Shown here piece by piece: positions 32,599 to 43,600 of a stretch of DNA of 64,000 nucleotides (its first letter is position 1; every line of letters starts with the position of its first letter). A program made the position numbers and the translations under genes. Origin of the DNA: Roridomyces roridus (taxonomy: Eukaryota > Basidiomycota > Agaricomycetes > Agaricales > Mycenaceae); NCBI GenBank assembly GCA_029378245.1, contig JARKIF010000168.1:1-64000 (forward strand), read 5' to 3'. Below the pieces are notes generated by a model. The model saw nothing but the letters and a program-made list of their open reading frames with translations. It searched no databases and was not told where the DNA came from.

Positions 32599-32730
32599 GA
32601 AAGGGTAGCCTAGACCGGCGGCGGGGTGGGACTAAAGGAGGAGGAGTTGAGCGGGCGCAGGACTATCTAACTATACTTTTCACGTGCGATCGCTGCCAGT
32701 TCTCGTCCACCATCTTGTCCGAATCGGCAG

Positions 32731-33683
32731 ATGAATCACAACTTTCCACAGAACCTGCACATTCATCCAACCGCGCCTGCAGGCGATCAGTCAGGCAACT
32801 TTAGCGTGGAGAGCCAGGAGGAAGCTATTCGTCGGTTTGGAATCGCGGGCAAAGTCTGGTATACAACACTCTCGTCGGCGTCGTCTCTCTTCCTCTCATC
32901 CACTGGTGCTCAGGGAGGCTGCATACATCCTCAAAGACTACATAGACCCACCTCAAGACCATATCTTTGACCCCCCACTGTTTCGTGTGTCCGATGGCCG
33001 AAGAATAGTCGAACTCGGGTCTGGCTCCGGCATCGTCGCCGCTACCCTAGCCAATGCGCTCAATAGCACCGATATCATGTTCGTTACCGATCTGCCCGAA
33101 GTACTGTGTTCCCGAGTCCACGACCTCTCCAATAACAAAAGCGCAGGTCTGCCCACTTCTCCAACAAAACCTCTGTCTCAGCGAGACTATCCGCGTGCGA
33201 CCACTTTCCTGGGGCGACAAGGCCCACGCAGATTGCATCGCCTCGGAACTCTCACCCTCTCCCTTGACGCACATCATCTGCAGCGATCTGGTCTACTTTC
33301 CCGACCTCCTTGCGCCCCTACTCAGATCTCTCATCCATCTCACCTCCCATCCCTTCGTCGCAGCACCCAGCGACGTCCAACTCGTCATTTCATACAAAAT
33401 CCGCAGTCTTGCCAAAGAAACACCATTCTGGTCCATGTTTGGGGTTTGGTTTGACTTTGCGCCTGTGTTGGTACAAAAGACGAGTGGTGGCCCGTGGCAG
33501 CGGCTCGGCGTCGGACTGGAAGATCCGACATTCGTGTTTGTCGCTCGGCGGAGAGAAGAATCGTACGAGTGGGATCTCCCACCAAACGACGACGATGTGA
33601 TGCACGGCGTCGTATCGAGTGGTTCCCTCGTACCCATGAGTGATGATACATTCGAAACACTGCTACTCATGTCCTTGGAATAA
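32731..33683 (+). CDS. Family-16 (METTL21-like) methyltransferase
   Basis: Exons 32731-32858, 32914-33100 and 33147-33683 encode 283 residues. The S-adenosylmethionine site is seen as VELGSGSGIVAATLA, followed by an acidic loop VTDLPE. The substrate-side motif SDLVYF matches the D-x-x-Y/F motif of lysine methyltransferases in this group. Family members methylate translation factors, chaperones or other proteins in the cytosol; the target here is unknown. A pre-domain segment (FSVESQEEAIRRFGIAGKVW) is also typical. The gene ends 3 bases from the end of the convergent arrestin-like gene. Confidence 0.8.
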
Positions 33684-33685
33684 AA

Positions 33686-35348
33686 TTATGAAAATCCATG
33701 ATGATGATCTTTTGGGGATTCTCAGCCACAAGTCAAAGCAAGCAAGTCCCAACTCACAAAATCTCTGATTCCCATTTTCCAAATACCCAACCGCCGAGTT
33801 GTAATCATTTTCAGCGGGCTTTGCGTAGCCAGGAGGAGCATGAGATTTCGGAACGATACCAGGAACTTGCCTGATGATACTCGTCAGTGCTTCCAACGAT
33901 CCCTGTCAGAAAAACGAACTTGGTGGTAATCTTCACTGGCTCTGAGATCAACGATTTCTTGGAGTTGGTATCGATGTAACCGGCGACGTCGAATGGCAGC
34001 AATTCGAGGGTATACTGCAAAGCGTTGGACGAAATCTAACAGAGAAATGAGAGCACTCACCCGCACTGAAAACCGGGGGAACAAGAAACTCGGCCTCAAA
34101 GACTTCTTGACCTCCACCTCTCCCCTCAAAACCCTTGTACCCGACTGCGGCGCGCCCTCCAAAGAGGGCCAAAAATACGCTTGTCCAACACCCATAGTGA
34201 AAAACGTGTTGCTGCGCCTCTCGGCGCGTTCTTCCATCGCGTCAGTGCCGAGTGCGATTGAGCGCACTAAGTGCATCTTGATTGCCTGTGGATTCGCTAG
34301 CGTGTCGAGTGCTTGTGGGTCCTCGCTCTTGAGTGTTAGCAATAGCGGGATGGGTGCGCCGAGTGAGTAGGTGAGCTAGGCTAATTAGTAGGAGACGAGG
34401 AATCTTGAGTCTCGCGTACATACCGGTGTCGCGATGGCAAGCTAAAGTCAAGTAAGTTTAGTAGTCGACCCTTGGGATGAGTGCATACCGTGCATTCGAC
34501 AACGACGTCTCTGACATCAAACAGCTTTCCCTTCATCTGCACCGGCGGCAGCACTTTCCGGCCCTCAGGATCACCGTCGGGTCCAACAAGATCGCTTCCC
34601 TCCTGGTACGCAACTTGGCGCAGTGCAGAAGGTCGGTCGGATTGTGTGATTGGCAGATAGGCAAAGCTGGTGACCAGACTGAAAGAGCATTAATCAAGCT
34701 GGTAACTTGAAGGAAGAGTGGGGCAGACGTTTGGTTGGCTTTGAACGTCCCCCGTTGAACAGTGGCTATAATTTTATAGTCAATGTACGCGGGACTGGCG
34801 CGTTCCGAAAACTACTTGAGCAGTTAGCCCGTGAAGAAATGGCCGCGTAGTATCTCTCACCGAAGGCGGAAGTTGGAGCTCCATCCCCTTGGCATCGGGC
34901 GGCGACACCTTTGTCGGCAGCGTAAAGCTGAACGGCCACGACCCTTTGGCAAGCTTCCCGCCCTTCTCCTTCTCATTCGGCCACAAACCCTGCTTCAACT
35001 CGAGAAACACTTTCTCCTCTTGCCCAACAGCAGTCGCACCGCCCTGAATCTGAACAAGAGAAGTTGTCGGAGAGCGGAAAGCAGAGAATCAAATAGACAA
35101 ACAGCGATAGAAATGCCCTTCAAACCCTCAGCTTTGACGAGATCAATCTCCACTCTCCCAGAAACCGTGTCGCCTTCAAGAAAGTACGGAGAAGAAGCGG
35201 GGTTTGGCGAGCGACTCGAGACGTAGATGAAAAGCCACGCGCGTCCGTTGGTTTCCAACGACAACTTGTGCTCTGAGCGCGTGGTGCTGGGAGGTGGGGC
35301 GGCGGCGTCGCGCGAGGTGTAGGCGGGCAGTTCCTCGTCGCCAGCCAT
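33686..35348 (-). CDS. Arrestin-like protein 1, with PPxY motif
   Basis: Minus-strand gene starting MAGDEELPAYTSRD. The arrestin N-domain is recognisable from YFLEGDTVSGRVEIDLVKA and LKGISIA, then GSWPFSFTLPTKVSPP, and RASPAYIDYKIIATVQRG. The C-domain includes ALRQVAYQEG and LTYSLGAPIPLLLTL. Near the C-terminus APPGYAKP (33825-33836) is a PPxY motif, the docking site of WW domains in Rsp5/Nedd4 ubiquitin ligases. Alpha-arrestins of this kind recruit the ligase to membrane transporters for endocytosis. The last exon is short (YHHHGFS), reached through an intron after RF; without that splice the frame would run on and overlap the methyltransferase gene. About seven short introns; exact length not totalled. 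Confidence 0.7.
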
Positions 35349-35588
35349 GGTGCCTGAGAGCCAAGCAGTTTGAAGATCATGCAGTCCAGATTAGCGTGGG
35401 GCATGTGGTCCGTAATCAGACAAGATTAAAGCGTGTGATATGCAGGAGATACAAGACTGTGATGTGGATATACGCTATGCTACAAGGAGAGAGAGTAAGA
35501 AACGAGAGAGAGACCGTGGCGCCATGTCCAGACATGGTCGTAATGAAATATTAGATAGTACGATGTGGGTAGCGAGCGGATTTCTCTC

Positions 35589-37193
35589 CTAAAAGCGTCC
35601 GAAAATCGGCATGTTCGCCTGAGCGAAATAATCGTTATGTGTTCGTGGAACTGGAAGGGGTGCGTATTCGGGTGGCGCGTAAGCATGAGGACGTGGACCT
35701 AGATAGAGCGCGTGAGTCACCAGGGAGAGGAAAGGGAGGGGCAGACTGACTGTCGCGAGCATAAGTCGTTGCGATCGTAACAGGTTCGAGCAGGATGGAT
35801 TGGTGAGAGGATGAAGGGACAAAGCCGACAGTTTCAAACGAGGAGACGACAACAGTGTACTGAACACAAATGGTTAGTTTCTGGCTCGTATTAAAGGATA
35901 CTTGGAACGTACCGAGACAGTAAAAATACCGAAAGCAGAGGTCGAAGCAAGATCTTTGGAGAGTTTGATCTCTCCCTCCAAATTGCGAGAATAGGTGTCG
36001 CTACCGCTAGGCGCTGGCCAGAATACAGCGCGGGACACATCCTCGAAGGACTCTGCCCAGTCGGGCGCACGTTTGCTGGAGGTGGACAGATTCTGGTATC
36101 GGACGCAGCGTCGCAAGGTGACCATGGGAGCGGAGGGCGAAGAAAACAAGTCGAGCGCATGTTCATCCGTGCTATCCAGAGTCATCCGGCAAGGAATGAC
36201 GGTGCCCCGGGTATATGATAGCGGATTCGCAAGGTGAAGCTGGAACGATGGATGGTTAGATCCATCCACAAATGAAGCACGGTAAACCTACTGTGCAGTG
36301 GACCGACGCTTCACGCCTCTGGAACATCGTTCCCCGTATAACGGCAGTCGTCGTGGATTTCCACCCGGTGGGATCGACTTCAGGACCAGGAATCAAGGAG
36401 TTTTGGCGGTACGCCAGCTGGCGCAGCGCCGAGGGTGGATCGGGGCGTATATTAGGGACATAAGCAAAGCGTGTTTTGACGCTAACAAGGCGTCAGCAAG
36501 GTCGCGGAAACGGTAAACAATATACTCACTGGCTGTCTGGGCGGAGTTTACCGCGAGAAACAAGTACAGAGATTTCGTATGCTACACTGGCGCGGGTATG
36601 GCGTTCCAGGAACGTTTCAGGGAGTCGATAGAGGACACCATCTTTGCCGCTGACGGCCTTCTGCAGGGGAATGGAGAAAGGCCAGACGGAGGCACCGAGC
36701 AGCTTGGTAGCGGCACCGGATGCACGGCTGTCGGTCTTGGACCATAGCGGAAGGGACTGGGAGAGGAAGATGTACGTGTCGTTGACACCGGCGCCGGTGA
36801 CGATGCGTCCAGTAATCTGAGATGATTTAATCAGCCATGCCTGGTGGGAGAGAAGAGACCGCTCACGTTGACGGTGACAGAGTGAATCGAGTCACCCTTC
36901 TCGGCGTGCAGTTGGAAGGAGCCGTTGATGTGTTCCTTCTCGTTGTACATCGGTGTCGATTTGCTGGACTTGGCGCTGCTCCGGAGTGTGAGGGAGGCCC
37001 AGGGACGGCCCTTGCTGTCCTCGAGCGGGAAAATGTGCTCTACGGGTTCCCGACGGACGACGGGTTGGGCAAGAGTGTTGCGCCGGGTATAAGCAGGCAG
37101 GTCGGCCGCAGACTGAGGTACCGGACCAAGTCTGCTAAACCGCCTGTAGCGGGGAGGGGACGCGTCCATGGGAGGGGGTGATGGTCCAAGCAC
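35589..37193 (-). CDS. Arrestin-like protein 2, with PPxY motif
   Basis: Starts MLGPSPPPMDASPPRYRR and shares the LPAYTRR motif with the neighbouring arrestin-like gene. Domain landmarks are SVTVN with ITGRIVTGAGVNDTYIFLS, ASVWPFSIPLQKAV, FLERHTRASVAYEISVLV, a C-domain start HLANPLSYTRGTVIPCRM, and SRNLEGEIKLSKDL. The C-terminal segment YAPPEYAPLPVPRTHNDYF (PPEY at 35663-35674) again offers a PPxY ligase-docking site. The head-to-tail arrangement with gene 1 and shared intron positions indicate a tandem duplication, now strongly diverged. A transporter-endocytosis adaptor role is inferred from the family. Confidence 0.7.
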
Positions 37194-38513
37194 ATTGTCT
37201 GCTCAGTCTTATACTTACCGCGCGTCAGAAGAACACAAAAAGGAATACAAGGATGCGTCCCAATTTGGATTTTGCCGAGCGCCATGCCGCGGGTCCGGCA
37301 TTTCCATATATGGGTTTTCCCCCTAGTAGAGACAAAAAGACTTGACGTACCAGGGACTGCCCAAGAACAATTGAACAAAAACCTCGAGAAGAGTTGGCGG
37401 CCGGCACCTTCACGTGTATTACGGGTTTCGACAATGAGCTCCGGGGCGCCCGCACGGGTAGGAATCCGACAGTCTAACAATTGGCTGAGAGAAGGTGGTA
37501 AACACGGGGGCATGAGGCGGGCAGGGAACTCACGAAAAGAGACAGGTGAAGATATCAGTTCCTTCAAGCTCAAAGAAGCAGGACTCGCGTCAAAGTATTG
37601 GAAGACTCAATGGAGTGGTCGATTTGAAACGCTGAAAGACTTCCGCGGAGGCCAGACGCGAGCTAATTGTAGCGCTTCTCCATGCTAGCTAGTAGCAGAT
37701 TTTGAAGAGAAGTCACCGCTCTTATTGTTTTCGAGCCAATCACTCTCGAAAAAGACCAGCAGCTCTGAAGCAAGCCAAACACGAATTTTTGGATCCAGGA
37801 TGACCCATGAGGACGCTCCTGCAGCCTCGGGTTCAAATGCAGTTCAAGGCCTGGAGAAAGTGGAGGAAGCGGTAACTTAAGGAAAGGGAGCACGCGCAAC
37901 ACGTGCTTCACCTTGAACTGGACCCGTCCGACCGAAGCACGTCCTCCCCCGCCTTTCATGGTCCTCGAGTCCAGACGCGAAGCTGCCTTGGCACGGGCAA
38001 GGGGCACATCATCCTTCCATCTTGAATGAAGGCCAAGATCAACATCTTCGATTCTGCTGTCGTCTGACCATCCCGCCTCATCCCGCGCACTTTCTTCTAT
38101 GGCATCGCGCTTCCTCTAACCGCTGCCTTCTTGGCGTCGAACTCTTGTAGGACGACCTGAACAAGACATCACGCGCGTTCTAGTCTCCTGCAGGCGAACA
38201 GAGGGACATTCCATTCTTGCAGTCGCTTTTCCATTTTGCCTCATTGAAACCCAAGCCTAGTCGCGCTCCAGTGCAAGATGGGCAAGATCCGTACAAACGA
38301 CCATGTACTGGCTCTAACGTTACGTCAAAACAGCGGCCTTGAGTGTGTCGGTCTCCAATCCTGGCCGACGCTTGGGACCTGAAGCTCGTACAAACTGGAA
38401 GTTCTACTTCCTCTCGTGTCCCGCCAAGGAGCGATTCCTCGAACACAGCGTTTCTTGGCCTTGGTTTAAAGGAAGGCAAGCTGTGGGCGCGACTGAGTCT
38501 CATTCGTTGCACC
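37194..38513. other. Intergenic region, no gene recognised
   Basis: Several 100-140-codon open frames exist on both strands (for example minus 37663-38007 and 38180-38587, plus 37272-37688) but none has recognisable motifs or consistent splice sites. The right end should hold the promoter of the gene at 38514. Confidence 0.5.
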
Positions 38514-39953
38514 ATGTCTCCCGTTCTCAGCACTACCTCTAATACCACCACTGAACGCTGGATTATCCCTGCTGTTGCCAGCACCAAGCCTGCCTCTACC
38601 TCCCGTTACCACAATCCGGGCCTCGACCCGCGAAACTACCTCGATGGTCCTCTCTCAAACAATCCAGCTACACGTCTTCGCCAGATGCTTGCGCGTCCCG
38701 GAATCATTGTCAGTATTGTGTATATTAAATGCACACGAGCACTAATTGGTCTTCAGGTTGCTCCGGGAATATGTGACGGTATCAGCGCTCGCTGCGCCAT
38801 CGAGGCGGGCTTTGACTGTCTGTACCAAAGGTCTGTTTTCATTTCGTCCATCCTTTCACTCGATGTTGACGACCGGACAGTGGTGCGGCTACTACTGCAT
38901 CGGCAAGTCTCTCTCTCTTGATGACAACCCTCGTTTTGACCATCCCTACCGCAGAGGCTTGGACAGCCAGACCTGGCGATTGCGACACTCAACGATTTTG
39001 TTGGCGTGCGTATTCACATTTTTTCCTTTCTCCCTCAATTAACTTTTCTTCCAGGCGGCTGAGATGGTCTGTGGTCTTGAACCAACGATGCCGGTCATTG
39101 CAGACGCGGACACAGGGTATGGACTTGTCAAGTTTGCGTCCTTCATCTATTCAACTTCATCAGCTTCGGCGGTCCCACCATGATTGCTCGCACTGTCACG
39201 AAATACGCCCGAGCAGGCGTCGCCGGCCTTCACATTGAAGACCAAGTCCAAACTAAACGTTGCGGTCACCTTCTCGGCAAGCAGGTCGTGTCGCGCGAAG
39301 AGTTTGTCACACGTATACGGGCGGCGGTGCTTGCCCGGGACTCGATGCCCGGCGGGTCTGACTTTGTTATCATCGGGCGCACGGACTCGGCGCAGGTCCT
39401 GGGGATGGATGAAGCGATCCTGAGGTTGAAGCTTGCTGCGGATGCGGGTGCGGATGTTTGCTTCATTGAGGGGGTGAAGACGAAGCAGCTGTTGGAGCAG
39501 ACGGTCGCTGCGTTGGCGCCCAAGCCGGTGAGCCCCTTTCTTCTTCGTTGCTTCCATCTTTACTGAGAGTTACCTTGAGGTGTTGGTCAACGTGATATCC
39601 GGAGGATTGACGCCATCCTTCACTTCGAAAGACGCCGAAGCTATGGGCGCCAAGATAATCAGTGAGTGCTCGATTTGTAGCTATGCCTATGTCTTCTCAA
39701 ATCCCGCAGTATTTTCGCTAGCTTCCTGCGTTCCTATGGTACACGCTGTCCGCGCAGCAATGAAGGCGCTCAAAGAGACCGGCACGGACTTTATTGCGGC
39801 TCAGGGTATGGGACCGAGGGATTTCTTTGAGGTCATGGGTGGGTCTCTCTGGTATGCGCTGGATTTGAATGCAGTTCTGACTTTTGGATAGGACTGCGCG
39901 ACGCGATCAGTCTCGATTCCAAGGCGGGAGGGAGTGCGTTTGTTTCGATTTAG
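38514..39953 (+). CDS. PEP mutase / isocitrate lyase superfamily enzyme
   Basis: Nine exons (38514-38708, 38757-38830, 38881-38902, 38955-39005, 39055-39116, 39164-39527, 39580-39661, 39710-39838, 39892-39953) give 346 residues. The barrel landmarks are clear: LARPGIIVAPGICDG, the glycine/serine loop SGAATTASRLGQPDL, VIADADTGFGGP (metal-binding Asp pair), GLHIEDQVQTKRCGH with the catalytic KRCGH loop, DFVIIGRTDS and ADVCFIEG. Members cleave or form C-C or C-P bonds in 2-oxo acids such as oxaloacetate, 2-methylisocitrate or phosphonopyruvate. Which substrate is used cannot be told from sequence, but the length suggests an oxaloacetate hydrolase or carboxyphosphonoenolpyruvate mutase-like enzyme. 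Intron 3 (38903-38954) uses a GC donor. Confidence 0.85.
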
Positions 39954-40622
39954 GTGTAATATTTGCGGTATCTTTTGGGCTGTATTGTACTTGGTGGTTC
40001 TTGAATAATATCTGGCTCCTGCATCATTCAAGCGCGGTTAGCGACGAGCGTTGCCCAAAGGAGATAATCTACCTGGCTCAAAACAGTTGCACACACAAAC
40101 ACTCTTTTTCTTCAACCTCCATGATCTCTCTCAAGCGCTTCCACCACCACCGACGATGACACCAACTGTGAGTCTCTCGACAATCTACTTCAGGATGAAT
40201 AAAATAGAAGTCAAGCCCTGAATCAACGATATTGACGAGATCTATTCTACTGACCCACCTCTTCTTGTCCTTCTCCCCGTCTTTTACCGTATGGACGTGG
40301 CTGACTGTTCTCTCAGATACCGTTGGTCTCGTTGGAGTTTCAGTTGGCCGGGCTTTTGAGAGAGGAAAGGGTGCTTGTGTTGGTGGTGCGTTTTTTTTTC
40401 GAGTATGGCTTGTCTTTTGTACTTCCCCAAATACACGTCGGACCTTTTTTCATCGACGTCGACACCAGTCGCGGCACCACCTTCCTTTCCATCTGCCATT
40501 GCAAACTGCTCGCCCTTGAAGTGTCGACGTGCCTGATGGAGCCATACATACCCTCCATGTAAATTTGGCCGTCTTCCAGCGCATAAAGCCAGGTGGCATG
40601 AGCGTAACAGCTCGCATTCGCT
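39954..40622. other. Intergenic region, no gene recognised
   Basis: Short frames on both strands only. The right part should contain the ABC transporter promoter; no element is confidently identified. Confidence 0.5.
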
Positions 40623-43600
40623 ATGGATCCTGGCTCATTGACTGTTCCCCTTTATGCCGCTTTGCTCTCTGTTCTCATTATAGCGTTGCGTTCTGCCAAG
40701 TTGGTCCGAGCAAAAGCAGCTTCAGAACCGTCGTGGAAGAACCTGTCAAAGCATGGTGGTGCTACTGCTCTGCTTTGCAGCAGCCTCCGACTCCTGGCGT
40801 GTTCGACTCTTTTGGGACTATCAATGGCGTCGTCGTTCAGTAACGACGCGTATTGGAAACTTCAACTAGCACTCGGTGTTTTCTACGTGCGTGGCTCGGC
40901 GACTCGGACATTCTTAATCTAACAGGCACCAGTTATACGCATCTCTGCTCGCTGCAGCCGCCATCTTCAGTTCGGTGGCCAAGGCGCACCTGGACTTGAT
41001 ACTGTCCGTGGCCTTTATCGTTTACTTTTACCGCGATATCCTGCCGCTCGGAACATACACGTGGCCCATTCAAGACGCAGCCGAGGGTCGTATTCTGCTC
41101 CCAAAAATCATCGTCCTCACTGTCGCCGCGGTGATGATACCGCTGGTCACGCCACGGACGTATATCCCTGTCAACCCTTTGGTGTGTGATTCCTCTTTTG
41201 CCTTTGCAGCATACTAAGTCGGGAACTCAGCAACCAATGCCCATCCCGAACCCTGAGCAGACCGCATCACCTCTCTCGCTACTATCTCTCAGCTTCCTTG
41301 ATCCTCTCGTATTGCTCGCCTACAAACTACCTCATTTGCCATTTGACCTTCTTCCTCCACTCGCCGACACGGATTATTCGCAGAATCTCAAGGCACGAGG
41401 GTTTCCGGTATGTCGGTATCTGCTTTGCACGCGCCCAATCTGACGAGAACAGAACTTGGACCCATTCTCAGGCGCGGGGAAGCGGCACATAGTTCTCGGC
41501 ATACTGAAAACATTCCGGTACTTTTCGATGCTACCTTCTGGCACCGTCAACTCATAGAAGATAGAACTGACTTTGTTATTCTCATCTTCACCGCGTTGAT
41601 CTACCTGGCCTGCACGTTTGCTGCGCCGATTGGCATCAACCGTGTACTTGCGTGAGTATTTGTTTTGTCAGAGTCTATCTGAGCTTATGCCTCATTACAT
41701 AGATATCTCGAAGATGGGCCAAGTACCTCCGAATTCCGGCCCTTTGTCTGGATCATTTGGCTCGCCCTGGGTCCTTTGGCGTCTTCGATCGCCATGCAAG
41801 CTTATTTTCGCATGACCCGACATATTAGGGTGCAGGTGGAGAGCCTCCTCACGGAACTCATCTTTGAGCATGCACTGCGCGTGCGCGTCAAAGCGCAAAA
41901 TTCGGATGCGGACAACGGACCATCCGAAGCGAGTGTCGGCGCGGATGCCAGTCGAGAAACTTTGAATCCCACCTCGAATTCCAAAAAAGCCGTTAACAGT
42001 TCTATCGACCTTGGCCGCATCAACAACCTTATTAGCACGGATCTGCGCAATTCAACGGAATTGGTGCAGTTCCCCCTGCTTTTATTCCACATGCCGGCTA
42101 GTATTGTTATATCCCTCGTCTTCTTGTATCAAATATTGGGCTGGAGGCACGTTACCGGCTTGCTCTCTTGCGATGATAAATACTCATTCTTGCAGTTCCT
42201 TTGTGGGAATGGCTGCGATGGCGGTCCTCCTACCCTTCTTTATCATGGTGTCGGGCTTCTTGCAGGCCATCCAGAAAGGCCGTATCAAAGCTGCCGACGC
42301 GCGTATTGGGACAATTACTGAAAGCGAGTTGCCTCCGTACTTTTTTTTGTGCCTCTACTTATAGTGTTCATTCAGTGATGAATGTCCTCCGTATGATCAA
42401 GCTGTTCGGATGGGAGGACAAAATGCTTGAACGCGTCAACGTAAAGCGGGAGGCGGAGCTTGGATGGATTTGGCAACGCGAATTTTTCGAAGTGGTTGCC
42501 AATAATATCAAGTAAGCCTTCTGGGTTTTGTTCGCTGCATGTCGATTGACGGTCAACAGTGGTCTCATTCCCAGTGAATCCACTTTCCACAACGGTTGCA
42601 CCACTCTGAATCCTTGCTCAAGTTGTGACCATGGTCTTGACTTATTCCACCTTTGTCAGTGTCATCCTAGCGGACATTCTAAGAAACTAAACCCTTCCTT
42701 CAGATCGTTGTGATGAAACAAGAATTACGGCCCTCCATCGTCTTTAGCTCGCTACCTGTGCTGGAAATAATCCGCACCCAATTGTTCAATGCGAACTACC
42801 AACTAATCGAGTTCATTGATGCCAAGGTCTCGATCGATCGGATCAACGACTTTTTGCACAACGTGAGCTGGTTTTCGTTCGCCGTGGGGATCTTACCTGG
42901 GTGTGCTTTAGACAGAGGTTTTGGACAGTTTTATAGAGACGGGGGCGATTACCGAAGCAACGCCCGAGTTGATTGGGTTCCGCGACGCTTCTTTCACTTG
43001 GTCCAACGAAAGCGATAGGTCCGCCACGCCGTCAAGGCGAAACTTTGTTCTTCATGTCGAAGGCGAGCTGCTGTTCAAACCCAAGTGCATCAATCTTGTT
43101 GTACGTTGCCATTTACATTTCCTGTCCTGTCTTTGACTTTGACTGCTAGTTGGGTCCGACCGGCGCTGGTGAGCAACTGCCAATGCATGTTAACGGCGAT
43201 TGACTCGTTCAGGGAAAACTTCGTGAGTCGACACTTTAGCAGGAATATCAAATGATTGATCCTTTTGTCAGGCTGCTCATGGCCTTGCTCGGTGAGTTCG
43301 AGTGGAGGTCAGCGCCCGGCAATGCTTGATACGTCTTGCAGGCGAAATGCATTTCGTCCCCTTGACGCCAAGCTCATGGTTTCACCTCCCCCGTGCCGGC
43401 GGGGTGGCCTATGCCGCGCAGGAATCATGGGTGTTGAACGAGACGATCCGCGACAATATATTGTTCGGCGCCGAGTACGATGATGAACGGTTGGTCGCAT
43501 CGGTGCTCGTCTGTAATGGCGCTAACAACGGACAGGTACAAGAAGGTTATCCACCAGTGCGCCCTTGAGCGTGATTTAGAGCTGTTTGATGCCGGTGGTC

